Below are positions 8,827 through 18,380 of a stretch of 45,707 nt of DNA, one piece after another; positions within the stretch are counted from its first letter, which is position 1; each line of letters begins with the position of its first letter. The DNA is from Thermoplasmata archaeon. Lineage in GTDB: Archaea; Thermoplasmatota; Thermoplasmata; Lutacidiplasmatales; UBA184. Under the pieces are notes generated by a model that saw only the letters and a list, made by a program, of their open reading frames with translations, was not told the origin of the DNA and did no database searches. The stretch spans positions 1 through 45,707 of the forward strand of contig JASHPZ010000080.1 in NCBI GenBank assembly GCA_030037815.1, read 5' to 3'. Made by a program: the position numbers and the translations under genes.

Positions 8827-9327
8827 ATGAACCGCTCGATCGTCCTCGTGGGGGTCGGCATCATCCTCGTCGGGCTCGGCCTGGTCGCCTTCCCGATCGT
8901 CGTCTCGGGCCACGAGCTGTTCGATGTCGAGCAGGAGGCCGGATTCCTGGTCGCGCCGGTCGGCCTCGTGGTCGTCCTCATCGGCGCGGTCCAGCACGAC
9001 CCCGAGCGCACGACCGTCGGCGGGACGTTCGGGAACCCCGAGGAGGAGCGGAAGCGCCCGCCCGGGGCCGACTTCACCCGCAGCCTCGCCTACAGCCCGA
9101 AGGAGTCGGTGAACTGCCGGTTCTGCTGGTCGGTGATCACCTACGACCGCGCGACGTGCCCCCGCTGTTCGCGGGCCCGGGACTGCCGCAGCTGCGGCCG
9201 GCCGCTCGGGATGGTCCTCGAGCGGGCGACCTGTCCCACGTGCGCCCGCGCGGAGGCGTTTTGTAACTGCGCCCGCCTGAACCGCACCCCGCCGTCCGGC
9301 ACCGCCCGCCGCGTGCGTCGGGGCTAG
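8827..9327 (+). CDS. membrane protein with C-terminal zinc ribbons
   Basis: 166 residues. Two membrane helices (about residues 5-26 and 37-58) form a hairpin, followed by a cytosolic part. The C-terminal 70 residues hold paired Cys motifs: CRFC, CPRC, CRSC, CPTC and CNC, enough for two zinc ribbons. A TTTATCA box at 8771-8777 is about 50 bases before the ATG, giving a leader of about 24 bases. The RNase H gene begins eight bases after the stop, so the two are likely co-transcribed. Function unknown; membrane-tethered zinc ribbons of this sort are common in archaea and may bind nucleic acid or protein. Confidence 0.78.
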   Translation: MNRSIVLVGVGIILVGLGLVAFPIVVSGHELFDVEQEAGFLVAPVGLVVVLIGAVQHDPERTTVGGTFGNPEEERKRPPGADFTRSLAYSPKESVNCRFCWSVITYDRATCPRCSRARDCRSCGRPLGMVLERATCPTCARAEAFCNCARLNRTPPSGTARRVRRG

Positions 9328-9334
9328 GCGGAAC

Positions 9335-9847
9335 GTGGACGACGCGCAGCTGCCGCGAGGGGTCGCCTCGTCCGACGGCCCCGTCGTCGTCCAGTTCGAC
9401 GGCGCCTGCCAGGACACGCCCGTCGGTCGGGTCGCATCGTTCGGGTTCACGGTCGACGGCGGCGGGTTCCGGTTCGAGGACCGCGGGCTCTGCGTGCCCC
9501 CCGGGCACGCGCGGGCGACCAACAACGTGGCCGAGTACACCGCGGCCGTCCGCGCGCTCGAGTGGCTGAGCGCGCAGGGATACTCGGGACCGGTCGTGGT
9601 CGCGGGCGACAGCCAACTGGTCGTCCGCCAGATGCGGGGCGAGTACCGGGTCGCGGCCGAGCACCTCCGGCCGTACTTCGACTGGCTCGGGACGCTCGCC
9701 CGGCGGTTCCGTTCGGCCGAGTTCCGCTGGGTGCCTCGCGAGGAGAACGCGCGCGCGGACGCGCTGTCGAAGCAGGCGGTCCACGACGCCGTGGCCGACG
9801 GTCGGGAGCGTCGCCCTCGGTCGCGCGTGCCGGGCGGGTCGCGCTAG
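9335..9847 (+). CDS. ribonuclease HI-like protein
   Basis: Cuts RNA in RNA-DNA hybrids. 170 residues from GTG. The four catalytic acids of the RNase H fold are visible: Asp22 (QFDGAC), Glu67 (NNVAEY), Asp92 (AGDSQLV) and Asp142 (ENARADALS). The wording NNVAEYTA and GDSQLVVRQM is typical of the archaeal/RNase H-like branch that lacks the basic protrusion of E. coli RnhA. The C-terminus is an Arg-rich tail. The stop shares the palindrome CTAG (9844-9847) with the stop of the convergent small gene. Confidence 0.92.
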   Translation: MDDAQLPRGVASSDGPVVVQFDGACQDTPVGRVASFGFTVDGGGFRFEDRGLCVPPGHARATNNVAEYTAAVRALEWLSAQGYSGPVVVAGDSQLVVRQMRGEYRVAAEHLRPYFDWLGTLARRFRSAEFRWVPREENARADALSKQAVHDAVADGRERRPRSRVPGGSR

Positions 9848-10071
9848 TTCCAGCGCACGGTGTAGACGAGCGTGCGCCCCTCGATCGCCGCGCGGGCGCG
9901 CGCCGAATCGACGTACGTCGCGAAGGCGGCGGCCGCCTCGAGCGTGAGCTTCGGGCGCTCGCCGTAGCCGCGGGGCTGGCCGACGCCGAGCGTCATCCGC
10001 GGCGGTGGGGCGAGCGAAGCCGGGGCTTCGGAGAGTTCGGGCGGCGCCGGTTTCCGGATCGCCGCGCTCAC
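9844..10071 (-). CDS. small hypothetical protein, second gene of a coupled pair
   Basis: 75 residues from a GTG that overlaps the stop of the upstream micro-gene (GTGA 10071-10068). Pro/Ala-rich N-terminal 30 residues, then a core with GVGQPRGYGERPKLTLEAA, an Ala-rich helix and a C-terminal strand RTLVYTVRWN. An internal ATG, the Met of PRMTLGVG, could instead start a 50-residue form. I do not recognise it. The coupling and the shared CTAG stop with RNase H argue for a real gene. Confidence 0.6.
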   Translation of the reverse strand: MSAAIRKPAPPELSEAPASLAPPPRMTLGVGQPRGYGERPKLTLEAAAAFATYVDSARARAAIEGRTLVYTVRWN

Positions 10072-10220
10072 GGCTCCTCGGTCTCCCAGAGGTAGGGGTA
10101 GCGGGGGTGGGGGGTGCGGGCGCACGGAAGCGCCGCGAGCGGGACGCGGGCGTCGTCGTCCGCCCAGGTCGTGAGGGGGGCTGCGGCGAGGATCGATCGA
10201 CCGTCCTCGATGTCGGACAT
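10068..10220 (-). CDS. 50-residue hypothetical protein, first gene of a coupled pair
   Basis: ATG at 10220 to TGA at 10068-10070. The protein begins MSDIEDGRSILAAAPL and ends HPRYPYLWETEEP; it is acidic, with one Cys, one Trp near the middle and an aromatic-rich C-terminus. It has its own TATA-like box (TTTATGTA, 10251-10258) about 35 bases upstream and a four-base overlap with the following gene. No family recognised. Confidence 0.55.
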   Translation of the reverse strand: MSDIEDGRSILAAAPLTTWADDDARVPLAALPCARTPHPRYPYLWETEEP

Positions 10221-10250
10221 GGTCCCTCAGAGGCCGTCAGACGACCGTCG

Positions 10251-10258
10251 TACATAAA
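10251..10258 (-). promoter_or_regulatory. TATA-like box of the micro-gene pair
   Basis: TTTATGTA on the minus strand, about 35 bases before the ATG at 10220, implying a leader of about nine bases. Confidence 0.5.
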
Positions 10259-10359
10259 CCCAGAACCTCGACTGGAAATGGGGGTGTCCGGACCCAAATC
10301 CCCGCCGGAGGCGGCTGGCGGACAGTTGGCCGACCCGAACGCGTTCGCGCGTCCGCCCG

Positions 10360-10366
10360 TATTTAA
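10360..10366 (+). promoter_or_regulatory. TATA box of the M2 peptidase gene
   Basis: TATTTAA in a G+C-rich context, centred 26 bases before the GTG at 10389; it marks that GTG as the leaderless start. Confidence 0.65.
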
Positions 10367-10388
10367 CGCGGCGTGCGGTGCCCCGCGC

Positions 10389-12125
<1,737 letters not shown>

Positions 12126-12183
12126 CGACGGAGACCGCCGCGCGACGAGGGTAAGAGCGGGCACGGTCCGTACTTCCGGACGC

Positions 12184-12660
12184 ATGCTGCTCCAGCACGG
12201 GGAGAGCGCGCTGCGGAGCGCGTACGCGGTCCTCGAACCGGGCGGGCACCCGACCGACGAATCCGGCCCGGGCGTCCTCTACCTGACGAGCCACCGGCTG
12301 ATCTTCGAGGCGCCCGACCGGCGGGGGATCGTCCGCGACCTCGTCCAGGGGCGCACCACGCGGACCGTCCTCGACGCCTCCCTCCTCGCGGTGCGCAACG
12401 CGTCCGTGCGGCGCGGCCGGATCGCGAAACCGCGGCTCTGGATCGACCTCCCCGGTCACGCGGCGGCGTTCGACGTGCTCGACCCGGAGGGGTGGGTCAC
12501 CGCGGTCGCGCAGGCGAAGCGGGCGCTCCCGGTGCCGGGCTCGACGCCCGTCGCGACCCACACGATCGAGCGGCAGGTCGTCAAGGTGCGGTGCCGGTAC
12601 TGCGGGCGGCTCGGGAACGAGGTCGACGGCCGGTGCGCGACGTGCGGCGCGCCGTTGTGA
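12184..12660 (+). CDS. PH/GRAM-like domain protein with C-terminal zinc ribbon
   Basis: 158 residues. Residues 1-110 show the pattern of a bacterial/archaeal PH-like or GRAM domain: a strand, GVLYLTSHRLIFEAP, and a run of short strands ending in an amphipathic helix (PEGWVTAVAQAKRAL). The C-terminus has a zinc ribbon, CRYCGRLGNEVDGRCATCG. Such proteins often sit at membranes or bind partners, but the role here is unknown. It lies 58 bases after the M2 peptidase gene and converges on the ABC permease gene. Confidence 0.7.
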   Translation: MLLQHGESALRSAYAVLEPGGHPTDESGPGVLYLTSHRLIFEAPDRRGIVRDLVQGRTTRTVLDASLLAVRNASVRRGRIAKPRLWIDLPGHAAAFDVLDPEGWVTAVAQAKRALPVPGSTPVATHTIERQVVKVRCRYCGRLGNEVDGRCATCGAPL

Positions 12661-12667
12661 GCCGGCG

Positions 12668-14284
12668 TCAGAACGGAAGCTCGCGGAACAGCCGGTCGAA
12701 TCCGGTCCGACCGAAGTGCGCCGCGGCGACGCCGACCGCGCCGCCGAACCCGACCGCGACGCCCGCGAACAGCCACGGCACGCCGAACGTGTCGAACAAC
12801 GCGAGCGCGCCCGGCACCGCGATCCCCATCAGGATGACCATCCCGGAGCCGGTCGCGGCGAGCATCGCGGCCGGGCGGACGAACTGCGGGCGCGGCCGGT
12901 CCTGGAAGTCCGAGTACCGCCCCGCGAACACGAGCCCCCAGAGGCTGAGGACCACCGCGATCGTGACGGCGAGGGCGACGAGCCCGACGAGCGCGGGCCA
13001 CGTGAGATGGAACAGGAGGCCGACCGCGGCGCCCATCACCGCGCTGACGAGCGTGGTCGGGAGGAGCACGGCCGTCGCCTTCGCCCGGTAGAGGTCGGCC
13101 GGCCCGAGCGGCAGGGCGAGCAGCGTCTGGAGCGCGCGGCGCTCCTGGCCGACGGCCGTGCTCGACAGGAGCAGCGCCGAGAAGCCGGCGACCCACGCGA
13201 GCCAGAGCACGGCGCCGAACACCCCGATCGTGCCGCCCTCGACGAACAGGAGGACGATCAGGACGAACGGCACGACCAGGGTCGGGAGCATCTCGCGCCG
13301 GCGCACGAGCCCGCGCAGGTCCTTCGACGTGACCGCCGCCTCCACCGGCGAAAGACCGAGGACCGCGAGCCCGGGGTGACCGCGCCCGTACTCGACCCCG
13401 GCGAGCCGGATCTCGCTCGAGGTCGGCACCCAGTACCGCACCCGGAGCTGCGCCGCCAGTTCGAGCAGGAGGGCGAGGAAGGCGACCTGGGCGGCGACGA
13501 ACGCGGCCGCGAGCGCGACCGCGCCGGCCTGGAGCTCGAGGAGCGCCTCGGTGCCCCAGAAGAACGGCACCGAGTCGGTGATGAGCGCCGCGCCGCGGAG
13601 CCGCTCGAGGAACCCGTAGGCGATGACGGGGTTGAACGCCAGCTGGAGCGTGAGGATCACGATCAGCAGCACGACCGCGCGGACGACCAGGGTCACGCGG
13701 CCCCCCCGCCCGACGGCGATCGACCCGGCCCGCTGGGTGACGGAGCGGACCATCTCGATCAGGAGGCCGCCCTCGACGAGGGCGATCAGGCTGAGCAGCG
13801 CGGCGAGCAGGTACGACCCCGACGCGCCCACCACGACCGCGAGGGGGAGGAGCGCGCCGAGGGAGAGCGCGACCGCGGGCGAGTAGGTGAACGCGACCGC
13901 GGCCGTGGAGGCCGCGACGTACTCGGTCGGGCTCAGGGGGAGCCAGTTGGCGGCGTCGCTCCCCGAGAACTTCGCGGTCGTCGTCAGCTCGAACATCATC
14001 CCGGCGACCAGGACGACCCCGACCCCGACCAGCGGGAGGAACGGCAGGACCGACGCGACCACCGGCGTGAGGGCCGCAGCGCCGCCGGCCGGCGCGCCGG
14101 GCGACCGCACCGCGTCCACCACGAGGAGGCCGGCGCCGAACGCGAGGAGGAACAGCGCGCCGTCGACCGCCGCGAGGAACCCGGGGCGCCCGAACACGCT
14201 GCGCGGGTCGGAGGTCGAGCGGCCCGAGCGGAGCTGGGACGCGACCAGGACCCCGGCGAGGCGGCGGACCCGCGCGAGGTCCAT
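12668..14284 (-). CDS. ABC-2 type transporter, permease subunit
   Basis: 538 residues with roughly a dozen hydrophobic segments in two halves; a charged cytosolic loop lies near the middle (SSEIRLAGVEYGRGH, KDLRGLVRRREM). The N-terminal 30 residues are basic. The fold pattern fits the large fused ABC-2 permeases of archaeal exporters. It starts six bases after the ATPase stop, so the two genes form one exporter. Substrate unknown. Confidence 0.85.
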   Translation of the reverse strand: MDLARVRRLAGVLVASQLRSGRSTSDPRSVFGRPGFLAAVDGALFLLAFGAGLLVVDAVRSPGAPAGGAAALTPVVASVLPFLPLVGVGVVLVAGMMFELTTTAKFSGSDAANWLPLSPTEYVAASTAAVAFTYSPAVALSLGALLPLAVVVGASGSYLLAALLSLIALVEGGLLIEMVRSVTQRAGSIAVGRGGRVTLVVRAVVLLIVILTLQLAFNPVIAYGFLERLRGAALITDSVPFFWGTEALLELQAGAVALAAAFVAAQVAFLALLLELAAQLRVRYWVPTSSEIRLAGVEYGRGHPGLAVLGLSPVEAAVTSKDLRGLVRRREMLPTLVVPFVLIVLLFVEGGTIGVFGAVLWLAWVAGFSALLLSSTAVGQERRALQTLLALPLGPADLYRAKATAVLLPTTLVSAVMGAAVGLLFHLTWPALVGLVALAVTIAVVLSLWGLVFAGRYSDFQDRPRPQFVRPAAMLAATGSGMVILMGIAVPGALALFDTFGVPWLFAGVAVGFGGAVGVAAAHFGRTGFDRLFRELPF

Positions 14285-14290
14285 CGGCCC

Positions 14291-15097
14291 TCACCGCTCC
14301 AGGGCGGCGACCACGTCCCCGAGGTCGCCCGACCCCGTGAGCGCGAGGAAGACCTCTTCGAGCCCGGAGCCCGCAAGCCCCGCGCGGGCGCGGAGCGACT
14401 CGAACGTCCCCGAGGCGAGCACGGTCCCGTGGTCGAGGATCACGACCCGGTCGCAGATCGCCTGGGCGATCTCGAGCACGTGGGTGCTGAACAGGATCGC
14501 GACCCCGTCGCGGGAGGCGAGGTTCCGCAAGAGGTCCTTCGTGACGCGGGCGGAGCGGGGGTCGAGGCCGTTCAACGGTTCGTCCAGGATGAGGAGGCGC
14601 GGTCGGTGCGCGAGCGCGGCGATCAGGGCGACCTTCTGCCGCATCCCCTGGGAGTAACCGCTGATCAGGGCGTCCTCGTGCCCCGCGAGCTCGAGCCCGG
14701 TGAGGAACTGGCCGATCCGCTCGCGCCGCGTCGCGCGGTCGAGCCCGTACATGTCGGCGATGAAGTCGAGGTACTCGGTGCCGGTCAGGAACTCGTAGAG
14801 CGACGGAGACTCGGGGACGTAACCGATCTGGCGCTTCGTCGCCACGGGGTTCGTCCCGACCTCGGCGCCGAACAGCCGGATCGAGCCCGCGTCCGGGCGG
14901 AGCAGCCCGAGGATCGCCTTCATCGTGGTCGACTTGCCCGCACCGTTCGGGCCGAGCAGTCCGACGATCTCGCCCGCGCCGACCGAGAACCGGACGCCCT
15001 GGAGCGCCCGGACGGTCCCGTACGACTTCGAGACGTCGACCACTTCGAGCGCGGGGGACGGAGCTCCGGACGGTCCGCCCGACGGGAGAGCCGCCAT
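14291..15097 (-). CDS. ABC transporter ATP-binding protein
   Basis: 268 residues; powers the permease encoded directly downstream. Walker A is GPNGAGKST (about residues 49-57), the signature is YSQGMRQK, Walker B is LLILDEP followed by LNGLDP, and the switch His is in FSTH. The order and the C-terminal extension match the ABC-2/CcmA exporter ATPase group. A weak AT-rich box (AGTAAAG on the minus strand, near 15124-15131) lies about 30 bases upstream, so the pair has its own promoter in the 49-base gap after the regulator gene. Confidence 0.95.
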   Translation of the reverse strand: MAALPSGGPSGAPSPALEVVDVSKSYGTVRALQGVRFSVGAGEIVGLLGPNGAGKSTTMKAILGLLRPDAGSIRLFGAEVGTNPVATKRQIGYVPESPSLYEFLTGTEYLDFIADMYGLDRATRRERIGQFLTGLELAGHEDALISGYSQGMRQKVALIAALAHRPRLLILDEPLNGLDPRSARVTKDLLRNLASRDGVAILFSTHVLEIAQAICDRVVILDHGTVLASGTFESLRARAGLAGSGLEEVFLALTGSGDLGDVVAALER

Positions 15098-15146
15098 CGC
15101 GGGGTCCCGAGCGGGGTGCGGCTCTTTACTCTAGGGACGCGCGGGC

Positions 15147-15761
15147 TCAGTTGTCGCGCGCGGCCGGAGGGAAGCCGTCCGACGGCCGTTCGAACATCCG
15201 CGCCCCGGCCTCCCAGCGCGTCGGCGCGGGGCGCAGCGCTTCGACCGCGTGCTGGAGCAGCTCGTACGCGGCGTCCTCCCCGTCCGACACGTCGGTCCCG
15301 GCGGAGGCGTCGCGCACGAACACGCGGAGCGTGCGCTCCCGGACCCCGAGCAGCACGGTCTCCGCGCCGTCCCGGCGGGCCCAGGCGAGGAGTCGCCCAT
15401 CGGCCCCTTCGACCACCCCGACCCACCGCAGGTCGCCGAACCAGTGACCGGCGAGTCGGCCGAGGACCGCGTCCGGCAGCACGCCGGGGCCGAGCTCGAC
15501 CGCGGCGACGGAGCGCAGCGGACCTTCCGCGGCGGGGCCGGGCGCCCGGGCGAGCGAACGGTACCCACCGTCCTCCCGCTGGATCAGTCCCTCGCGCTCC
15601 AGCCGGCGGAGCGCGCGGGACAACGACTCGGGGTGGGCGCGGAGCACGCGCCGAAGTCCGTTGAACGCGATCCGGCCGCCGAGCCGGTCGAGCGTGGAGA
15701 GGACCCGATCGTCGAGCCGCTCGGAGGAGAACTCGACGTCGTGGGCCGGGTCGGGAGTCAT
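15147..15761 (-). CDS. winged-helix transcriptional regulator
   Basis: 204 residues. Residues 15-75 make a winged helix-turn-helix: VLSTLDRLGGRIAFNGLRRVL, then the recognition helix SLSRALRRLEREGL and wing IQREDGGYRSL. The following domain of about 130 residues has alternating strands and helices and may sense a ligand. The start at 15761 is chosen because the TATA-like box at 15785-15790 lies 26 bases before it; the frame is open further upstream. It sits directly before the ABC exporter operon on the same strand and is a good candidate for its regulator. Confidence 0.8.
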   Translation of the reverse strand: MTPDPAHDVEFSSERLDDRVLSTLDRLGGRIAFNGLRRVLRAHPESLSRALRRLEREGLIQREDGGYRSLARAPGPAAEGPLRSVAAVELGPGVLPDAVLGRLAGHWFGDLRWVGVVEGADGRLLAWARRDGAETVLLGVRERTLRVFVRDASAGTDVSDGEDAAYELLQHAVEALRPAPTRWEAGARMFERPSDGFPPAARDN

Positions 15762-15784
15762 CACCCGTACACCGGCGACGCGGG

Positions 15785-15790
15785 ATTTAG
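15785..15790 (-). promoter_or_regulatory. TATA-like box of the winged-helix regulator
   Basis: CTAAAT on the minus strand, centred about 26 bases before the ATG at 15761. Confidence 0.5.
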
Positions 15791-15949
15791 AGGGCCAGTT
15801 ACCACGGCACCACTCGGTCACACGCTCCGGGGCCCCGTTCCTTCGGGGGAGCGGCGGCCCGGGTGTGAGCGACCCCGCGGTGACCCGGTCAACATCCCCC
15901 CCGGTCGGATGGACCTCCCGGAACCACACGTTCCGGAGCAGAAACCACA

Positions 15950-16204
15950 ATGTCGGAGAACGGAGACGGATGCGCGCCCGAGGGAGCCCACTACGGTCCG
16001 TGGGTCTGGACCGCCTACCGCGCCTACAACGAGCTCCTGCGGGAGAAAGTCAAGAAGCGGTTCGACGCCCAGGAAGGTCCGTGGATGGACAAGGTCGCGG
16101 ACCTCTTGGTGCAGATCGTGAACGCCCGCTGGGAAGGCGGCCGCAAGAAGGAGAAGGAGACGGACGAGCTGTTCGAGAAGCTCGAGCAGCTGCTCAGCGA
16201 GTAG
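15950..16204 (+). CDS. small helical hypothetical protein
   Basis: 84 residues from ATG. After a short Gly/His start it is almost entirely alpha-helical: VWTAYRAYNELLREKVKKRF, then MDKVADLLVQIVNARW, then a highly charged helix KKEKETDELFEKLEQLLSE. The aromatic and leucine spacing suggests a small helical bundle or coiled-coil partner. Family not recognised. A GGAG about 14 bases upstream could be a weak ribosome site; I see no clear TATA box. Confidence 0.65.
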   Translation: MSENGDGCAPEGAHYGPWVWTAYRAYNELLREKVKKRFDAQEGPWMDKVADLLVQIVNARWEGGRKKEKETDELFEKLEQLLSE

Positions 16205-16309
16205 GGCGATGGAGTTCCCGATCCCCCTGCAACCCCTTCCCGCCCCGCCGATCGGTCCGGCGCCGATGATCCCCCGCCCGGGGAGCCGGCGGGCGGCCTG
16301 AGCCGCCCG

Positions 16310-17293
16310 ATGACCGGCGCGGCGGCGCTCCCCGAGGTCGAGGCGCGCATCGTCGGGGCCGTCGGAGCGATCGCGCCGAGCGTCGCGGTGGTCCGGGTCC
16401 GGCGCGACCGCGTCCGCCGCGGGTGGAGGGACGGCCCCGGCGAGGCGCAGGGCTCCGCGATCGTGCTCTCCCGGTCGGGCGACCTCTTGACGAACGAGCA
16501 CGTCGTGGAAGGGGCGCGGGAGGTCCGCGTCCATCTCGCCGACGGACGGGACGTCGGGGCGCGCGTCGTGGGGGGCGACCCCGCGACCGACGTCGCGCTG
16601 GTCCACGCCGATGCCGAGGACCTGTCTCCGGCCGCGCTCGGCGACTCGGAGTCGCTACGGGTCGGACAGATCGTCCTCGCGGTCGGGCACGCGCTCGGGC
16701 TCCCCGGCGGCCCGACGGTCTCGCTCGGGGTCGTCAGCGCGCTCGGGCGCCCCCTCCCCGGCTCCGACTTCATCTTCGAAGGGCTCCTCCAGACGGACGC
16801 CGCGATCAACCCCGGCAACAGCGGCGGACCGCTGGTCGACCTCGAGGGACGCGTGGTCGGCGTCAACTCCGCGATGATGCCGTTCGCCCAAGGCGTGGGG
16901 TTCGCCGTCCCGATCCACGCCGCGGTGCGGATCGTGGACGAGATCCGACGCCGTGGGCGGGTCGTGCGGCCGTGGATCGGCGTCTCGGTGGCCGAGGTCG
17001 GTCCCGACCTCGCGACGCGGTTCGCGCTCACTCCGCGGTCGGGGCTCTACGTGGCCGAGGTCGTGCCGCGCTCGCCGTCCCACCGGGCGGGGATCGCGCC
17101 CGGCGATGTGGTCGAACGCGTCGGGCCGTTCCCGGTCAGGTCGGTGCGCGACCTGTTGGAGGCGATGTCGCGGTTCCCCGTCGGCTCGGACGTCGAGGTC
17201 GAGTTCCGGCGCCGGGGGCTCCTCCAGTCGACGCGGGTCCCGCTCCAGGAGACCCCGCCCCCGCCGCCCGAGGCCCCGGCCCGAGGGCGGTAG
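16310..17293 (+). CDS. HtrA/DegP-like serine protease with PDZ domain, cytosolic
   Basis: 327 residues. Trypsin-like domain with catalytic triad His64 (TNEHVVEGA), Asp94 (DPATDVALV) and Ser171 (NPGNSGGPLVD), then one PDZ domain from about residue 220 (PWIGVSV...GIAPGDVVERVG). The C-terminus is Pro-rich. HtrA proteins degrade or refold damaged proteins and most are secreted or anchored. Here there is no signal peptide or membrane helix, so it should act in the cytosol, which is less usual. The ATG at 16310 is the first plausible start, about 100 bases after the small helical gene. Confidence 0.9.
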   Translation: MTGAAALPEVEARIVGAVGAIAPSVAVVRVRRDRVRRGWRDGPGEAQGSAIVLSRSGDLLTNEHVVEGAREVRVHLADGRDVGARVVGGDPATDVALVHADAEDLSPAALGDSESLRVGQIVLAVGHALGLPGGPTVSLGVVSALGRPLPGSDFIFEGLLQTDAAINPGNSGGPLVDLEGRVVGVNSAMMPFAQGVGFAVPIHAAVRIVDEIRRRGRVVRPWIGVSVAEVGPDLATRFALTPRSGLYVAEVVPRSPSHRAGIAPGDVVERVGPFPVRSVRDLLEAMSRFPVGSDVEVEFRRRGLLQSTRVPLQETPPPPPEAPARGR

Positions 17294-17338
17294 CCTCCCC
17301 CGCCGGCCTTAATGGGCCGGACGGGCCTGTTCCCCCCG

Positions 17339-18313
17339 ATGCTGTCGGACGCGTTCGGGCGGACGGTCACCGACCTCCGCGTGAGCGTCACCAAGCGGTG
17401 CAACTTCTCCTGCGTCTATTGCCACGACGAGGGCCTCGGGCCGGTCGACCGCCCGCGTTCCGCCCACGGCGAGGAGATGACCCCCGCGGAGATCGAACGG
17501 GTCGTCGGGGTCGCCCGCGAGTTCGGCGTCCGGTCCGTCAAGTTCACCGGCGGCGAGCCGCTCGTCCGGACCGACCTGGAAGAGATCGTCGCGCGGACGG
17601 TCCGGCAGGTCCCCGACGTCTCGTTGACGACCAACGGCTCGATGCTCGCGGCGCGGGCCGAACGGCTGCGGGACGCGGGGCTCAAGCGGATCAACGTCTC
17701 GATCGACTCGATCGACCCCGCGGAGTTCCGGGCGATCCGGCACGGCGCGCTGGCGCCCGTGCTCGAAGGGGTCCGGGAGGCGATACGGGTCGGGCTCGTC
17801 CCGGTGAAGCTGAACATGGTCGTCTTCCGCCCGACGGTCGACCGGATCCCCGAGATGGTCGAGTACGTCGGGCGCGGCGAGGGGCTCAAGCTCCAATTGA
17901 TCCAGTTCATGCCCGAACTGGTCGGGCACCAGGACTGGCGGGTCGACATGGGCGAGGTCACCCGCTGGCTCGAGGCGCACGCGAGCCGCGTGATAGTACG
18001 CGAGATGCACCACCGCAAGGTCTACGTGGTCGGCGGGGCGGAGGTCGAGGTCGTCGACCCCGTCGGGAACGCCGACTTCTGCGCGAACTGCCACCGCGTC
18101 CGCGTGACGCACAAGGGCGAGCTCAAGGGGTGCCTCAACCGCGACGACGACCTGATCGCGACCCGCGGGCTGGACGACGCCGCACTGCGGGAGGCGTTCC
18201 AGCGGGTCGTCCGCTGGCGGGTCCCGTACTACGGGGTCTACATCCCGATGGCGTCCGTGACCGCGACGAACGGGCCGTCCGCCCCCGCCCCGACCCGCGG
18301 GGCGACGGGCTGA
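17339..18313 (+). CDS. moaA: GTP 3',8-cyclase, molybdenum cofactor biosynthesis protein A
   Basis: Radical SAM enzyme for the first step of molybdopterin synthesis. 324 residues from the ATG at 17339; an in-frame ATG at 17312 overlaps the TATA-like CTTAAT and is less likely. The SAM cluster is Cys21, Cys25, Cys28 (CNFSCVYC) and the second [4Fe-4S] site is Cys248, Cys251 and Cys265, with the CX2CX13C spacing of MoaA. The GGEP motif follows FTGGEPLVR. Odd point: the C-terminus ends TRGATG and lacks the terminal Gly-Gly important in characterised MoaA. No other moa or moe genes are in the window. Confidence 0.92.
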   Translation: MLSDAFGRTVTDLRVSVTKRCNFSCVYCHDEGLGPVDRPRSAHGEEMTPAEIERVVGVAREFGVRSVKFTGGEPLVRTDLEEIVARTVRQVPDVSLTTNGSMLAARAERLRDAGLKRINVSIDSIDPAEFRAIRHGALAPVLEGVREAIRVGLVPVKLNMVVFRPTVDRIPEMVEYVGRGEGLKLQLIQFMPELVGHQDWRVDMGEVTRWLEAHASRVIVREMHHRKVYVVGGAEVEVVDPVGNADFCANCHRVRVTHKGELKGCLNRDDDLIATRGLDDAALREAFQRVVRWRVPYYGVYIPMASVTATNGPSAPAPTRGATG

Positions 18314-18380
18314 CCGCTCGCCCCTTCCGGACGAGGTTACATAATCCGGGCCGTCGTGCCCGCGAGGGGGTAACCGCGCG

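Noticed and set aside
10005-10388. 128-residue N-terminal extension of the M2 peptidase
   Set aside because: A TATA box at 10360-10366 lies inside it and points to GTG 10389; the extension is also antisense to the micro-gene pair.
12716-15664. 982-residue plus-strand frame opposite the ABC exporter
   Set aside because: It is an Arg/Glu/Gly-rich shadow caused by high GC. It lies antisense to an ABC permease and ATPase with clear motifs and has no recognisable domain.
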